In this document: piece by piece, positions 1 to 8,334 of the stretch
Layout of the letters: each line of letters opens with the position of its first letter
Position numbering within the stretch: position 1 is the stretch's first letter
From: Sphingobium sp.
GTDB lineage: Bacteria > Pseudomonadota > Alphaproteobacteria > Sphingomonadales > Sphingomonadaceae
Direction of reading: 5' to 3'
Assembly: GCF_003248505.1 (NCBI RefSeq)
Contig: NZ_QFOA01000006.1
Span: forward strand, 62,001 to 126,000
DNA: 64,000 nt
Program-made: the position numbers and the translations under genes
Notes under the pieces: model-generated
Seen by the model: the letters and a program-made list of their open reading frames with translations, nothing else
Told to the model about the DNA's origin: nothing
Database searches by the model: none

Positions 1-1332
1 ACGTCCAGCTGGGCGGTGACGGGCGCGACGACGGGCGAGGGCCTGCCCGCGATCATCGTCATCGGCACCAGCGATATGCCGTCGGCCGACGCAATCCTCC
101 TCGAATATCGAAAGGCGGGGGAAGATGCCTGGAGCCGTCCGGCGATCCTGTCGGCAACAGGACAGATCCTCCACGTCATTTCGCCGCTTGAATCGACCAC
201 CGTGTATGAAGTGCGGGTCGGCTATCGCGTCGGACCGATCGACGGCAGCTTCGCGACCATCGGCACGGTCACGACAGGGACCGGACGGCTGACCCAGATC
301 GGCAACGATATCGTCGAGATCAAGGACGATATCGGTACCGTCAAAGCCGACCTAAACATCCTCACCCCCAACGTCTTCGACCTTACCCAGCTGCTCGGCA
401 CTTACAACGCCATCATGCAGACCCGCACGACGCTGGAGGGCATGCCGATCGGCACGGTGGTGACCAATGTCCGCACGGTTGCCGACAGCGCGGTCGAGGA
501 CCTTAGCCTTCTCGGCGCGAAGAATGCCGAAGGCACCGCCTGGAACCTCTCCATGAGCACCGTCTATGTCGGCGGCGGGAAGACGTTGGCCCAGCGGTTC
601 AACGAAGTGGAAGCCAAGGCCGCCAATGACCTCGGCGCCAAGGTCACCGACCTCACCCAGGCGATCATCGACGGCGACAAGGCTGCGGGCCTGCGGCTGA
701 CCACCGTCGAGGCGACGTTGAACGGAACCGGCGGACAGCCCGGCCTCACGGCTTCGGTTGCTGCGCTGATGCAGGCCGCGGTCGATGCCGATGGCAACGT
801 GCTGGCCAAATATGTGCTGGCGCTGAAGGCGAACGGGCGCGTGGGCGGCATCGTCGGCACTAACAACGGGACGCTGGCCCGGCTCGACTTCGATTTCGAC
901 GAGGTGAGGTTCTTCCTCCCCGATGGGTCGGTCATGCTCACGATCGGACCCAACAGCGAGGTCTATGCGCCCAAGCTTCGTGTCGGCAAGCTGATGGTCG
1001 GCGCGATGGATGAGGAATTCATCGCCAATCAGGATTGGGCTGCGGACGAAGTGACGCAGGTCTTTCCCGGTGGCCTGATCATCAAAACGGGCAAGTATCG
1101 CGCCCAGATCAATAACGAGACGCAGTTTTCCATCGTTTTCAGGGACCCGTTCCCAACGGTCTGCGTGAGTTTGGTGCCCGTTCCCTATCTGGCCACCTTC
1201 TCGATCTACCGCGACCTCTGGTTGCAGCGCGTGGGCGAACCGAGCCGCTTTGGCGCGACCGTCGGTACGCAGTCGTCGACTGGCGACGATCAGCGCCTCG
1301 ACGGCTTCGACTGGATTGCCTTCGGGCGCTGA
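1..1332 (+). CDS. phage tail tip / host-specificity protein, C-terminal part
   Basis: The frame is open from the first base of the window, so this is the C-terminal 443 residues of a longer protein. The first residues resemble the end of a fibronectin-III-like domain. A coiled-coil-like stretch follows around residues 95-130, then a central segment with short repeats built on L-N-G-T-G-G and A-L-M-Q-A-A, which is common in tail proteins of the lambda gpJ / TipJ type. Family knowledge says such proteins sit at the tail tip and bind the host surface. The chain ends 15 bases before the tailspike gene, in the usual order for a siphophage tail module. The exact family is inferred because the N-terminal half is missing. 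Confidence 0.7.
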   Translation, partial: TSSWAVTGATTGEGLPAIIVIGTSDMPSADAILLEYRKAGEDAWSRPAILSATGQILHVISPLESTTVYEVRVGYRVGPIDGSFATIGTVTTGTGRLTQIGNDIVEIKDDIGTVKADLNILTPNVFDLTQLLGTYNAIMQTRTTLEGMPIGTVVTNVRTVADSAVEDLSLLGAKNAEGTAWNLSMSTVYVGGGKTLAQRFNEVEAKAANDLGAKVTDLTQAIIDGDKAAGLRLTTVEATLNGTGGQPGLTASVAALMQAAVDADGNVLAKYVLALKANGRVGGIVGTNNGTLARLDFDFDEVRFFLPDGSVMLTIGPNSEVYAPKLRVGKLMVGAMDEEFIANQDWAADEVTQVFPGGLIIKTGKYRAQINNETQFSIVFRDPFPTVCVSLVPVPYLATFSIYRDLWLQRVGEPSRFGATVGTQSSTGDDQRLDGFDWIAFGR

Positions 1333-1347
1333 GCATCAGGAATCGAC

Positions 1348-3684
1348 ATGACTGAATTGGTAGATGCAACCGCCGCCCTGGTGGCGGCGACGGGGCATCT
1401 TGTCACCACCAAGGCGCAGGTCACCGACTGGGCGACCGGCACGGCCACGGGCGGTCCCCAGAATAACGGTCGCTATCCCTTCACCGCAGCGGACGGCACC
1501 GATGTCTTCGTGCCCAGCCCGGCGCTGCTGGCGGCGACCTTCGATAAGGGCCGCAACATCAGCACGGACGAGTTCTGGTACTTGGCCGAGCCTGCCGACC
1601 GTATTCAGGCGGCGATCGACAAGGCCTTCGTCGAGGGGAAGGACGTGTTCATCCCCCGCAGGGCCGATCCCTACGTCTTCAATCATCCCGGCCTCTATTA
1701 TCCTGCGGAGGATGGCGAGTGGCGTCGCGGCATGGTGAAGCTGCGCAACGGCGTGTCAGTGCGCTCGAACGGCGCGGTTCTCAAGCATGCCGATGGGCGT
1801 ATCAACCCGCCCGGCTTCTTCATGCAACGCTACGTCGACGATTCGAGCCTCGAGAATATCGAGATCGACGGCATCATGTTCGACGGCGGATGGCGGATGA
1901 TCGATCCCAACATCGCCGATCTGCGTCAGCGCTACTCCTTCGACAACTATGTCCAGAAGGTAAACCTTAGTTCCGGCACCCCGTGGGATGTGACCCAGAT
2001 CGGTCACGTCATCTCCATCTGGCGGGGGCGGAACATCACCGTTCGCCGTTGCCGCTTCCAGAATGTGCTGGGTTATGGCGTGGCATTGGGCACGACGACG
2101 TGGGAGGGCATCGCCAATCAGACCTATCCGCGCTTTCACGGTGTCGGATACAGCCATGTCGAGGAGTGCCAGTTCCACAATTGCTACCATGGCGGGGTGT
2201 TCTTCCCCGCATCGTGGGAATGCTCGGTCAAGAAGTGCTTCTTCGACGGCGACGGCTATTATGTCGCGGCAATCGATTGCGAACGGCACCACGCGAACGA
2301 CGAGGTGACCAACATCACCATCGACGACAACACGTTCGATTTCTCCAATGGATACGGCCCGCTTTCCGAAGGCCACGACAGCAACGGGAACCGGATCACC
2401 TACGACAAGGCCTATGGGCGGACCTACCTGTTCCGCACGCGCCTCGCCTGCTCGATGGGCTGGTTCGCAGGCGGCGACAACGAGCTCTCGCGCGGCCATA
2501 AGTTCGTCAACAACAGGATCGTCCAGGGCCAGTTGCAGGTGTTCGGCCATCGCGATGTGGCGATCGACAACAACACCTTCGATGCTGAGTTCGAAGATAT
2601 GTCCGAGAGCGTGGCCTACCCGCCTTGGTATAATCTCGTCGCCGAACAGCTTTTCATCCGCATCTACAGCAACGGCAAGGAAACCGACCTGACGGGCGTG
2701 ACCGTCACCAACAACACCATGCGCGGCGACATTCAAAGCTGGGGCATCCATGCCTACCGCTACGAGGGGCTGATCGACGCAAGCAATACGATCATCGGAC
2801 CTCGCCGGGGCGCGATCCGCCGCCAGCATTGCAGCGGTTCATCGACCGGGTTGTTTGTCCGCAATATCGGAACGGAGGCGGCTCCTGCGCCAGTGATCCA
2901 GCTGGAGGGTGGGCGCGGCCCCACCACGATCATAGCGCCCGAGGTCGAAGACGACCGCGTTACGGTCATTCCCGGGCCAACGCCCACATCACCGCCGACA
3001 TCGATCACCACACACTATGGCATCGCCAGTCTCGTGCGAATGGTCGACTCGATGTATAACCGCGTGAAGGTGTTCGGCGCGTCGGGCTTCCAGCAATATA
3101 CGGTCAAGAAGTTCGACACGCAGCCTGCGAACGCCAACTATCTGGAGGAATGGGGTAACGGCGGCAACGCCACCTTCACAACGCCAAACCTGATCATCGG
3201 CAATGGCGACGCCGACATCTCCGCGCACTTCATGACGGGGGTCGACAAGTCGGGCTTCATCCAGTGGTGGAACGGCAGCTACCAGCAACCGCGCATGTTT
3301 GCCGGTGCACCCTCGGGCGACAAATACGGCTTCGTCATGCTGTCGTTCAAGGATGCCGGCGGCGCGGATGTAGTGGCGCAGTTCAACGGCGAGACCAGAG
3401 CCTGGAATTTCTTTGGCGGCGGCTTCAATATCCGAGGCCAGTGGGACAAGCCGCTTGGCTTTATCGGCGGCAAGAAGCTCTGGATCGACGGTGATGGCGT
3501 CATGCGCACCAGCTGGAACAACCCGACGTGGGCGGGCGAAGGCGATCCCTTCGTGCAGCGTGTCGCACCACCTGCTGTCTGGAACTCCCCCGGCTTCGCA
3601 GGTCAAATGGCTGCGGACGCCAACTACAGCTACCTTTGCGTAGCGAACAATAATTGGAAACGCTGGCCCCATAGCAGCTGGTGA
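1348..3684 (+). CDS. phage tailspike, right-handed beta-helix (pectate-lyase-like)
   Basis: This 778-residue protein is built like a phage tailspike. Residues 1-85 form a short N-terminal region likely to attach to the virion. Residues of about 110-520 carry the repeating rungs of a right-handed parallel beta-helix, for example N-I-T-V-R-R-C-R-F, I-T-I-D-D-N-T-F, V-A-I-D-N-N-T-F and V-T-V-T-N-N-T-M. The last 150 residues are a distinct C-terminal domain ending in W-P-H-S-S-W. Proteins of this fold bind and often cleave capsule or lipopolysaccharide. The substrate cannot be read from sequence. The ATG at 1348 follows the previous stop by 15 bases. No catalytic residues were assigned. Confidence 0.75.
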   Translation: MTELVDATAALVAATGHLVTTKAQVTDWATGTATGGPQNNGRYPFTAADGTDVFVPSPALLAATFDKGRNISTDEFWYLAEPADRIQAAIDKAFVEGKDVFIPRRADPYVFNHPGLYYPAEDGEWRRGMVKLRNGVSVRSNGAVLKHADGRINPPGFFMQRYVDDSSLENIEIDGIMFDGGWRMIDPNIADLRQRYSFDNYVQKVNLSSGTPWDVTQIGHVISIWRGRNITVRRCRFQNVLGYGVALGTTTWEGIANQTYPRFHGVGYSHVEECQFHNCYHGGVFFPASWECSVKKCFFDGDGYYVAAIDCERHHANDEVTNITIDDNTFDFSNGYGPLSEGHDSNGNRITYDKAYGRTYLFRTRLACSMGWFAGGDNELSRGHKFVNNRIVQGQLQVFGHRDVAIDNNTFDAEFEDMSESVAYPPWYNLVAEQLFIRIYSNGKETDLTGVTVTNNTMRGDIQSWGIHAYRYEGLIDASNTIIGPRRGAIRRQHCSGSSTGLFVRNIGTEAAPAPVIQLEGGRGPTTIIAPEVEDDRVTVIPGPTPTSPPTSITTHYGIASLVRMVDSMYNRVKVFGASGFQQYTVKKFDTQPANANYLEEWGNGGNATFTTPNLIIGNGDADISAHFMTGVDKSGFIQWWNGSYQQPRMFAGAPSGDKYGFVMLSFKDAGGADVVAQFNGETRAWNFFGGGFNIRGQWDKPLGFIGGKKLWIDGDGVMRTSWNNPTWAGEGDPFVQRVAPPAVWNSPGFAGQMAADANYSYLCVANNNWKRWPHSSW

Positions 3685-3745
3685 CAGCTTCATCACAGCA
3701 CCACCCGGCGGCCATTGGCCGCCATTTTTATATGCGGACCCACTC

Positions 3746-3925
3746 ATGAATATCCATGATCACGACGCGGCGCGGTACGTCGCGGACGGCCTTTCGCTGG
3801 GCGCGCTGATAGGCGCGATCGCTAATTTGCTGCCGTCGATCGCCAGCCTCCTGACCGTGATCTGGATGCTTATCCGCATTTGGGAAACCGAAAGCGTCCA
3901 GCGCTGGACCCGCCGAAAGGACTGA
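3746..3925 (+). CDS. small holin-like membrane protein
   Basis: This 59-codon reading frame lies immediately before the endolysin, separated by 7 bases. The protein starts M-N-I-H-D-H-D and has a long hydrophobic stretch at about residues 16-45 that could make one or two membrane helices. A basic tail follows, ending R-W-T-R-R-K-D. Size, topology and position just upstream of a muralytic enzyme are typical of phage holins, which open the inner membrane to release the endolysin. The sequence family could not be identified with certainty, so the holin role is inferred from context. Confidence 0.6.
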   Translation: MNIHDHDAARYVADGLSLGALIGAIANLLPSIASLLTVIWMLIRIWETESVQRWTRRKD

Positions 3926-3932
3926 CATCATC

Positions 3933-4508
3933 ATGAGCAAGGGCAAGATAGCCGCCGCGGTATCGACTGCGGCGCTGGGGATCATCGCGTCCACGATCGG
4001 GCTGGAGGGCGGCTACGTCAATCATCCCAACGATCCGGGCGGCGAAACGAACAAGGGCATCACGAAGAAGGTGGCGATCGCGCGCGGCTATACCGGGCCG
4101 ATGCGGACCATCCCCGACGATGTGGTCTACAGCATCTATTACCAGGATTATCTGGTCGGGCCGGGTTTCGAGCCCCTGATCGCACTCGACCCGGCGGTCA
4201 CCGAGGAACTGTTCGATACGACGGTCAACATGGGGCCGGCGCGCCCCTCACGCTTCTTCCAGCAGTCGCTGAACGAGATCTGCCCGGCGCTGAAACTCAA
4301 GGTCGACGGCAAGGTTGGCCCCGCGACGATAGCCGGCTTTGCCCGCTGCCAACGCACGTTGCTGTGCCAGGCCATGCTGCCCAGGCTCGATGCCAAGCAG
4401 CTGGCCGAATATGACCGGCTCGTCCGGACCAATGCCAACCTACGCGTTTTCTACCGGGGGTGGGTGAACAAGCGCATCGGCAATGTCTCTGCGGAGAAAT
4501 GCGCATGA
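3933..4508 (+). CDS. phage endolysin, glycoside hydrolase family 108 (N-acetylmuramidase)
   Basis: The 191-residue protein carries the GH108 signature E-G-G-Y-V-N-H-P-N-D-P-G-G-E-T-N-K-G-I-T beginning at Glu25. Glu25 is the expected catalytic acid. The C-terminal half (about residues 100-185) matches the peptidoglycan-binding domain usually attached to this family, with the segment V-D-G-K-V-G-P-A-T-I. It is predicted to cut the glycan strand of peptidoglycan during phage lysis. The N-terminus has a hydrophobic patch (residues 5-22) that may act as a signal-anchor, though it is short. It follows the holin-like gene, and its stop overlaps the next start by four bases (ATGA). Confidence 0.88.
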   Translation: MSKGKIAAAVSTAALGIIASTIGLEGGYVNHPNDPGGETNKGITKKVAIARGYTGPMRTIPDDVVYSIYYQDYLVGPGFEPLIALDPAVTEELFDTTVNMGPARPSRFFQQSLNEICPALKLKVDGKVGPATIAGFARCQRTLLCQAMLPRLDAKQLAEYDRLVRTNANLRVFYRGWVNKRIGNVSAEKCA

Positions 4509-4654
4509 AAATCCCCCTGAAGCCGATCCTGAAATGGGTGGGCACCACCCTCATCACCGCCGCCCTTCAGGATCTGCTCGGGCGCATCGCATCGGCGCCT
4601 GCGCCGGTCGCGCGACCCGAACGCGATCCCGTTCAACCATCGGAGGCCCCATGA
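4505..4654 (+). CDS. small phage protein of the lysis cassette, function unknown
   Basis: A 49-residue frame begins at the ATG that overlaps the endolysin stop (ATGA). It ends in a second ATGA overlap with the next gene, so three genes appear translationally coupled. The N-terminal half is mildly hydrophobic (P-I-L-K-W-V-G-T-T-L-I-T-A-A-L) and the C-terminal half is rich in Pro and charged residues. The position would suit a spanin or regulator of lysis, but there is no lipobox and no recognised domain, so no function is assigned. A GTG 45 bases upstream is in frame but overlaps the endolysin more deeply and is less likely. Confidence 0.5.
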   Translation: MKIPLKPILKWVGTTLITAALQDLLGRIASAPAPVARPERDPVQPSEAP

Positions 4655-4905
4655 CCACCAGCCTTGCCAACATTCCGCTCGACCCCGCCGACTGGACGGA
4701 CGTGTGCGCCCTCTATCCAAAGACGGTCAGCGCTGACGTCGTGATCCGCTACCTTTCCGCCAGCGGTGCGCGCGTAGTTCATGGCGGCGCAAAGCCCACC
4801 TCGTTGAACGAAGGTGACGCCCTCAATCCGCGCGAGGCGATCTACGCGAACACCGATCACCTGTGGGTGACGGGCGTCGGCGCGATGTCCGTCACGCTGC
4901 TCTGA
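4651..4905 (+). CDS. small phage protein, function unknown
   Basis: The 84-residue product starts M-T-T-S-L-A-N-I-P-L-D at an ATG overlapping the preceding stop by four bases. It has no membrane segment or signal peptide and has a balanced soluble composition. The C-terminal part (N-T-D-H-L-W-V-T-G-V-G-A) looks like a small beta-rich domain such as those of virion decoration or tail-accessory proteins. That is only an impression. The gene lies between the lysis genes and the SGNH esterase, in the direction of the tail module. Confidence 0.55.
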   Translation: MTTSLANIPLDPADWTDVCALYPKTVSADVVIRYLSASGARVVHGGAKPTSLNEGDALNPREAIYANTDHLWVTGVGAMSVTLL

Positions 4906-4921
4906 CAAAGGAATACTGACC

Positions 4922-6193
4922 ATGGGACTCGATTCCGCAGCGCTGGCAATCGCAGCGCGCACCAGAAAGGCCCAGCAGGCGGGCGGTGTGCTCACCAACC
5001 CGCGTGGGCTGCGGCGATTCCGGGCGCGGCTCGGCAACGCCTTGGGCGCACCGGTTCACATTTCCTGTCATGGCGACAGCATCACACAGGGCGTCGGCAC
5101 GGAAAATTCGAACGGTGTTGCCAACAATCAGATTGCCGATGTGCAAGGCTGGCCCGGGCAATTGCGTGCGCTGTTCGCCGCACGCTACGGCACCCTTGGG
5201 GGCGGCGCGATCACGCCGTTCTTCAGCGGAACGGACAGTCGCGTCGCCCTGACCGGCGGCCCAACGGCGGACCTTACAATCGGGCCGTGCAACTGGGGCG
5301 CGCGGATCCGCACCGACCGTTCCATCCAGGTCACGACGCCGGCCTGCACCGCCATCGACATCCTCTATTATGCAGGCGGGATCGCTGACGGATCGCTGAT
5401 CGGGGGATTTTCCTACCAGATCGATGGCGGCGCCGTGACGTCCGGTCTGCCCGCCGGTCAGAATTCCACCCCCGGTTACAAGGTTCTGACGATCAGCGGC
5501 CTTTCCAATACGGCGCACACCATCAACCTCGTCGGGCTGCATGCCACCAACTTGCAGCACATCACGGCCATTCGGTATCACAACAACCAGGGCGTCGTGG
5601 TCAGCCGCTGGGGCAGGGCAGGGTGGACGCTGCTCGACTATCTCGGAATCGGGGAGATGTCCCGCAACAACTCGGCGGTCAGCGACGCTTATGTCCGCTC
5701 GCGGATTGCAGCGCAGTTCGGAGCATGGGGGGAAAGCCTCACTATCGTTTCGCTCGGCCAGAACGACGCGTCGTTGCAGCAGACGCCGATGGGCGGGGGG
5801 ACCGGGGGCGGCGCGATCGGGACCGTCTATCCTACGGTGGATGTCTATGAGAGCTACCTAAGGGCCATTGTCGCAACCGTCGCCGCCAATGGCGGTTGCA
5901 CTTTGCTCCTGAATACGGCGCTGCCGCCTGCGGGAGGCGTCACGGTTCCTGGCGGTGGGCAACCCTTTTACGCCTACCATCTTGCTGCGCGCCGGATCGC
6001 GAACGACACGGATCATGTCGCGCATCTGTCGATCGCCGACCGGTGGGGCACTACCGGTGACACGACCTCGGCCGAAAATGTGTCGTTGGGAATGTTGTCG
6101 GCCCCGATGTCCGTTCACCCGTCCCGACAGGGCTATGGCGACATAGCCAGCGGCCTTATGCAAACGCTTTTGCGGCCAGATTTGACGGCGTAA
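4922..6193 (+). CDS. SGNH/GDSL-type hydrolase, phage-associated esterase
   Basis: The 423-residue protein has the SGNH hydrolase landmarks in order. Block I is C-H-G-D-S-I-T-Q-G-V-G with Ser53 as the expected nucleophile. A G-Q-N-D segment lies near residue 280 and provides the oxyanion Asn. A C-terminal V-H-P-S-R-Q-G-Y-G segment holds the catalytic His near residue 399. Between them is an insert (about residues 120-200) with beta-rich character that may bind carbohydrate. Family members remove O-acetyl or other acyl groups from polysaccharides. Lying at the end of a phage tail/lysis cluster, it probably trims acyl groups on a surface glycan for the tailspike, although a lipase role cannot be excluded. 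Confidence 0.75.
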   Translation: MGLDSAALAIAARTRKAQQAGGVLTNPRGLRRFRARLGNALGAPVHISCHGDSITQGVGTENSNGVANNQIADVQGWPGQLRALFAARYGTLGGGAITPFFSGTDSRVALTGGPTADLTIGPCNWGARIRTDRSIQVTTPACTAIDILYYAGGIADGSLIGGFSYQIDGGAVTSGLPAGQNSTPGYKVLTISGLSNTAHTINLVGLHATNLQHITAIRYHNNQGVVVSRWGRAGWTLLDYLGIGEMSRNNSAVSDAYVRSRIAAQFGAWGESLTIVSLGQNDASLQQTPMGGGTGGGAIGTVYPTVDVYESYLRAIVATVAANGGCTLLLNTALPPAGGVTVPGGGQPFYAYHLAARRIANDTDHVAHLSIADRWGTTGDTTSAENVSLGMLSAPMSVHPSRQGYGDIASGLMQTLLRPDLTA

Positions 6194-6202
6194 GTCGGGG
6201 TA

Positions 6203-6228
6203 TCGCGTGGGGTATCGCCCCAACGCGA
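6203..6228 (+). terminator. hairpin after the SGNH gene
   Basis: Arms TCGCGTGGGG and CCCC-A-ACGCGA pair over ten base pairs with one bulged A and a five-base loop. It starts 7 bases after the esterase coding region. There is no T-tract, so it may be a weak or Rho-assisted terminator. The left arm lies inside a tandem direct repeat of GGGGTATCGC (6197-6206 and 6209-6218). Confidence 0.4.
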
Positions 6229-6265
6229 CATCCTTTCGGAAGCGAGGTTTTCAGCCGGTTTCCAA

Positions 6266-6300
6266 GTTTGATCGACGGAGGGGTTGTCCGTCGATCAAAC
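6266..6300. repeat. perfect 13-bp inverted repeat
   Basis: GTTTGATCGACGG at 6266-6278 is followed after nine bases by its exact reverse complement at 6288-6300. Neither side has a T-tract. It separates the esterase from a small opposite-strand reading frame whose stop codon falls in the right arm. It could be a bidirectional terminator, a protein-binding site or a phage recombination site. Confidence 0.7.
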
Positions 6301-6498
6301 GCCACGAACGAAGTTAACTTCCGCTAGTTCAACCGAGGCATGCGTTCCTTGGCCACCCGCTGAACAGTTATGGGAAATATGCACGCGGTCGCCAATGATC
6401 TCTGCTTGGCGCACCCCGCAGTTCTGGCAAATCTGGTAAATTGTTGGCTTCCCGGCTGTCTGAGCCGGCGCGCTGCCTAACAGGTTTAACATGAGCAT
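6295..6498 (-). CDS. possible small Cys-containing protein, function unknown
   Basis: The 67-residue frame on the minus strand starts at the ATG ending at 6498. An in-frame ATG two codons later has better spacing (about 8 bases) from an AAGGA ribosome-binding site. The product contains a C-Q-N-C pair and a later single Cys, and no hydrophobic core. Its composition is coding-like. It lies between the esterase and the integrase, transcribed opposite to both. No family was recognised, and it may be a small phage regulator or a chance frame. Confidence 0.4.
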   Translation of the reverse strand: MLMLNLLGSAPAQTAGKPTIYQICQNCGVRQAEIIGDRVHISHNCSAGGQGTHASVELAEVNFVRGV

Positions 6499-6612
6499 CC
6501 GTCCTTAAAGTGGGGTGGGTGAGGTTGCCCCATAGCAACCAAGATCGAGGGCCTCGCGAGCCGTATCCATCCTTTCGCCACCCCGTAGCTGCCGTGGGTA
6601 TGACGCATCTGT

Positions 6613-6630
6613 GCAGCCGCTATCGGCTGC
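6613..6630. promoter_or_regulatory. hairpin upstream of the integrase start
   Basis: GCAGCCG and CGGCTGC pair perfectly around a four-base loop, 22 bases before the integrase ATG. The position suits control of integrase expression or an operator, but no partner protein is identified. Confidence 0.3.
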
Positions 6631-6652
6631 AAATCAAGTCCGGAAAATTATA

Positions 6653-7834
6653 ATGGCCCTATCCAACGCCGCGGTGAAAGCCGCGCGGCCGTCGTCGCGC
6701 GCCTATAAGAAATTCGACGAGCGCGGGCTTTTCCTGTTCGTGAAGCCCAACGGTCTGAAAAGCTGGCGGCTGCGCTATCGCATCGATGGGCGCGAGAAGC
6801 TGCTCACCATCGGCCAGTGGCCCGACGTGCAGCTGATCGACGCGCGCGACCGGGCCGAGGAAGCGCGGGGCCTGATCGCGCAGGGCGTCGACCCGTCGGC
6901 CACGAAGGTTGCCGTGCAAATTTGCACGTTCGAAAGCGTCGCGCGGCAATGGCATTCGGTACAACTGGAACGCTGGACCGACCGGCACGCGGCCGACGTG
7001 ATCGACAGCCTGGCGCGCGACGTCTTTCCCGATATCGGCGCGTTGCCGATCGGCGCGATCGGCGCGCCGGCGGTGCTCCAGGTGCTGCGCGACGTCGAGG
7101 CGCGCGGATCCATCGAAACGGCGCGCCGAATCCGTCAGCGGATCTCGGCGGTCTTTTCGTTCGCGATTGCCGAGGGCCTCGTCGACCAGGATCCCGCGTC
7201 CGTCGTGTCCCGCGCGCTTCGCCCGGCGCCGATCGCGCGCCGCCAGCCCGCGATCACCGACCTTGAGGAATTGCGCAAGCTGCTGGCCGCCTGCGAACGG
7301 GCAGGGGGCTTGCCGATCGTGCGCCTGGCGTCGCGCTTCCTCGCGCTCACCGCCGTGCGCATGGGCGCGCTGATCGGCGCGACGTGGGACGAGATCGAGC
7401 AGCTGGACGGCGATGCGCCCGTGTGGCGAATTCCTGCGGCCCGCATGAAACTGAAGAAAGCGCGCAAGGCCGACCCGGGCAACGACCACCTCGTGCCGCT
7501 CAGCGCGCAAGTCGTCGCGGTGCTGAAACAGGCGCGTGAGAATGGGTATGATACCCGTTCTTCCTCCGCGCTTTTCCCCATTAACGAGGCGGCAATCGGC
7601 TGTCTCTATAAGCGGGCGGGCTTCAAGGGCCGGCACGTCCCGCACGGATGGCGCGCCAGCTTTTCGACGATCATGAACGAACGCTTCCCGCACGAGCGCG
7701 CCGCCATCGACATGGCGCTGGCGCACACGCCCAAGGGCGCGAGCGAAAGCGAAGCCGCCTACAACCGCGCCCAGCTGCTCGATCAGCGCCGGACGCTCTT
7801 TGCCCGCTGGGGAGAGATGATTATCGAAAGGTGA
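6653..7834 (+). CDS. P4-family tyrosine integrase
   Basis: The 393-residue protein has the N-terminal arm-binding domain of P4-type integrases (about residues 3-85, with the G-L-F-L-F-V-K-P-N-G-L-K-S-W pattern). A core-binding domain (about 90-180) and a C-terminal tyrosine recombinase domain follow. Catalytic residues can be placed: Arg236 in T-A-V-R-M-G-A-L, His331 and Arg334 in H-G-W-R-A, His358 in A-L-A-H-T, and Tyr370 in A-A-Y-N-R-A as the nucleophile. It should integrate and excise the element. The ATG at 6653 is chosen because family members start M-A-L-x-x-x-A-V; a GTG at 6611 is in frame but sits before the hairpin. Enzymes of this family usually target tRNA 3' ends, here probably tRNA-Thr about 2.8 kb downstream. 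Confidence 0.93.
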   Translation: MALSNAAVKAARPSSRAYKKFDERGLFLFVKPNGLKSWRLRYRIDGREKLLTIGQWPDVQLIDARDRAEEARGLIAQGVDPSATKVAVQICTFESVARQWHSVQLERWTDRHAADVIDSLARDVFPDIGALPIGAIGAPAVLQVLRDVEARGSIETARRIRQRISAVFSFAIAEGLVDQDPASVVSRALRPAPIARRQPAITDLEELRKLLAACERAGGLPIVRLASRFLALTAVRMGALIGATWDEIEQLDGDAPVWRIPAARMKLKKARKADPGNDHLVPLSAQVVAVLKQARENGYDTRSSSALFPINEAAIGCLYKRAGFKGRHVPHGWRASFSTIMNERFPHERAAIDMALAHTPKGASESEAAYNRAQLLDQRRTLFARWGEMIIER

Positions 7835-7841
7835 CGGGACG

Positions 7842-8093
7842 TCAAAGTCCCGCCATCTTCCTTAGCGCTTCATTCATGCGGGTTTGCCAGCCGGATCCTG
7901 ATTGTTTGAACCATTCCACGACGTCGGCATCTAGCCTTAAAGAAATTGCTTGCTTGCTATTGTCAGATTTAGGCCTGCCACGACGAACAACCTTGTCACC
8001 ATCGCGGATTTCAGCCCGGGCGAACCAATCACGGTCGAGGCTAGGAGCTTCGTCCGGATCTTTCCAACTCTTCGTAATATCCTTCTCGCTCAT
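7842..8093 (-). CDS. brnA: BrnA-family antitoxin
   Basis: The 83-residue product ends with the BrnA signature: R-G-R-P-K, then S-L-R-L-D-A-D-V-V-E-W-F-K, then G-W-Q-T-R-M-N-E-A-L-R. This region forms a ribbon-helix-helix-type DNA-binding fold. BrnA neutralises the BrnT ribonuclease and represses its own operon. It overlaps the 3' end of brnT by 53 bases, the normal toxin-first order for this system. The pair is convergent with the integrase and ends 7 bases from it, so it is cargo of the element and probably helps keep the element in the chromosome. Confidence 0.9.
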   Translation of the reverse strand: MSEKDITKSWKDPDEAPSLDRDWFARAEIRDGDKVVRRGRPKSDNSKQAISLRLDADVVEWFKQSGSGWQTRMNEALRKMAGL

Positions 8094-8334
8094 TTTTATT
8101 CGCCTTCCTCATCGATACGATGCGGCGGCTACCATTGCGTTCCGTCCAAACAACCACCAAGACCAAAGTTTCGCGAATTACCCCAATCGATATTTCACGA
8201 ATTTCGCCATAGTCTTGTCGGTCATCAATTTCGGTGAAATAAACGCCAGAAAAAAGAATGGCCGCATCTTCAAAATCAAGGCCACGTTCCCTAAGCGTAG
8301 TCTCCCGTTTTATCGGGTCATAAGATATATCCAT
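8041..8334 (-). CDS. brnT: BrnT-family ribonuclease toxin
   Basis: The 97-residue protein has the BrnT pattern. It begins with S-Y-D-P-I-K, then the conserved G-L-D-F-E-D-A-A block and the D-D-R-Q-D-Y-G-E-I-R segment. It continues with V-V-V-W-T-E-R-N-G-S-R-R-I-V-S-M-R-K-A, holding the Arg and basic residues expected in the RelE-like active site. BrnT cuts RNA and arrests growth until bound by BrnA. The ATG at 8334 gives the usual family length. No clear ribosome-binding site is visible upstream, as is common in tightly autoregulated toxin operons. Confidence 0.9.
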   Translation of the reverse strand: MDISYDPIKRETTLRERGLDFEDAAILFSGVYFTEIDDRQDYGEIREISIGVIRETLVLVVVWTERNGSRRIVSMRKANKNEREGYYEELERSGRSS

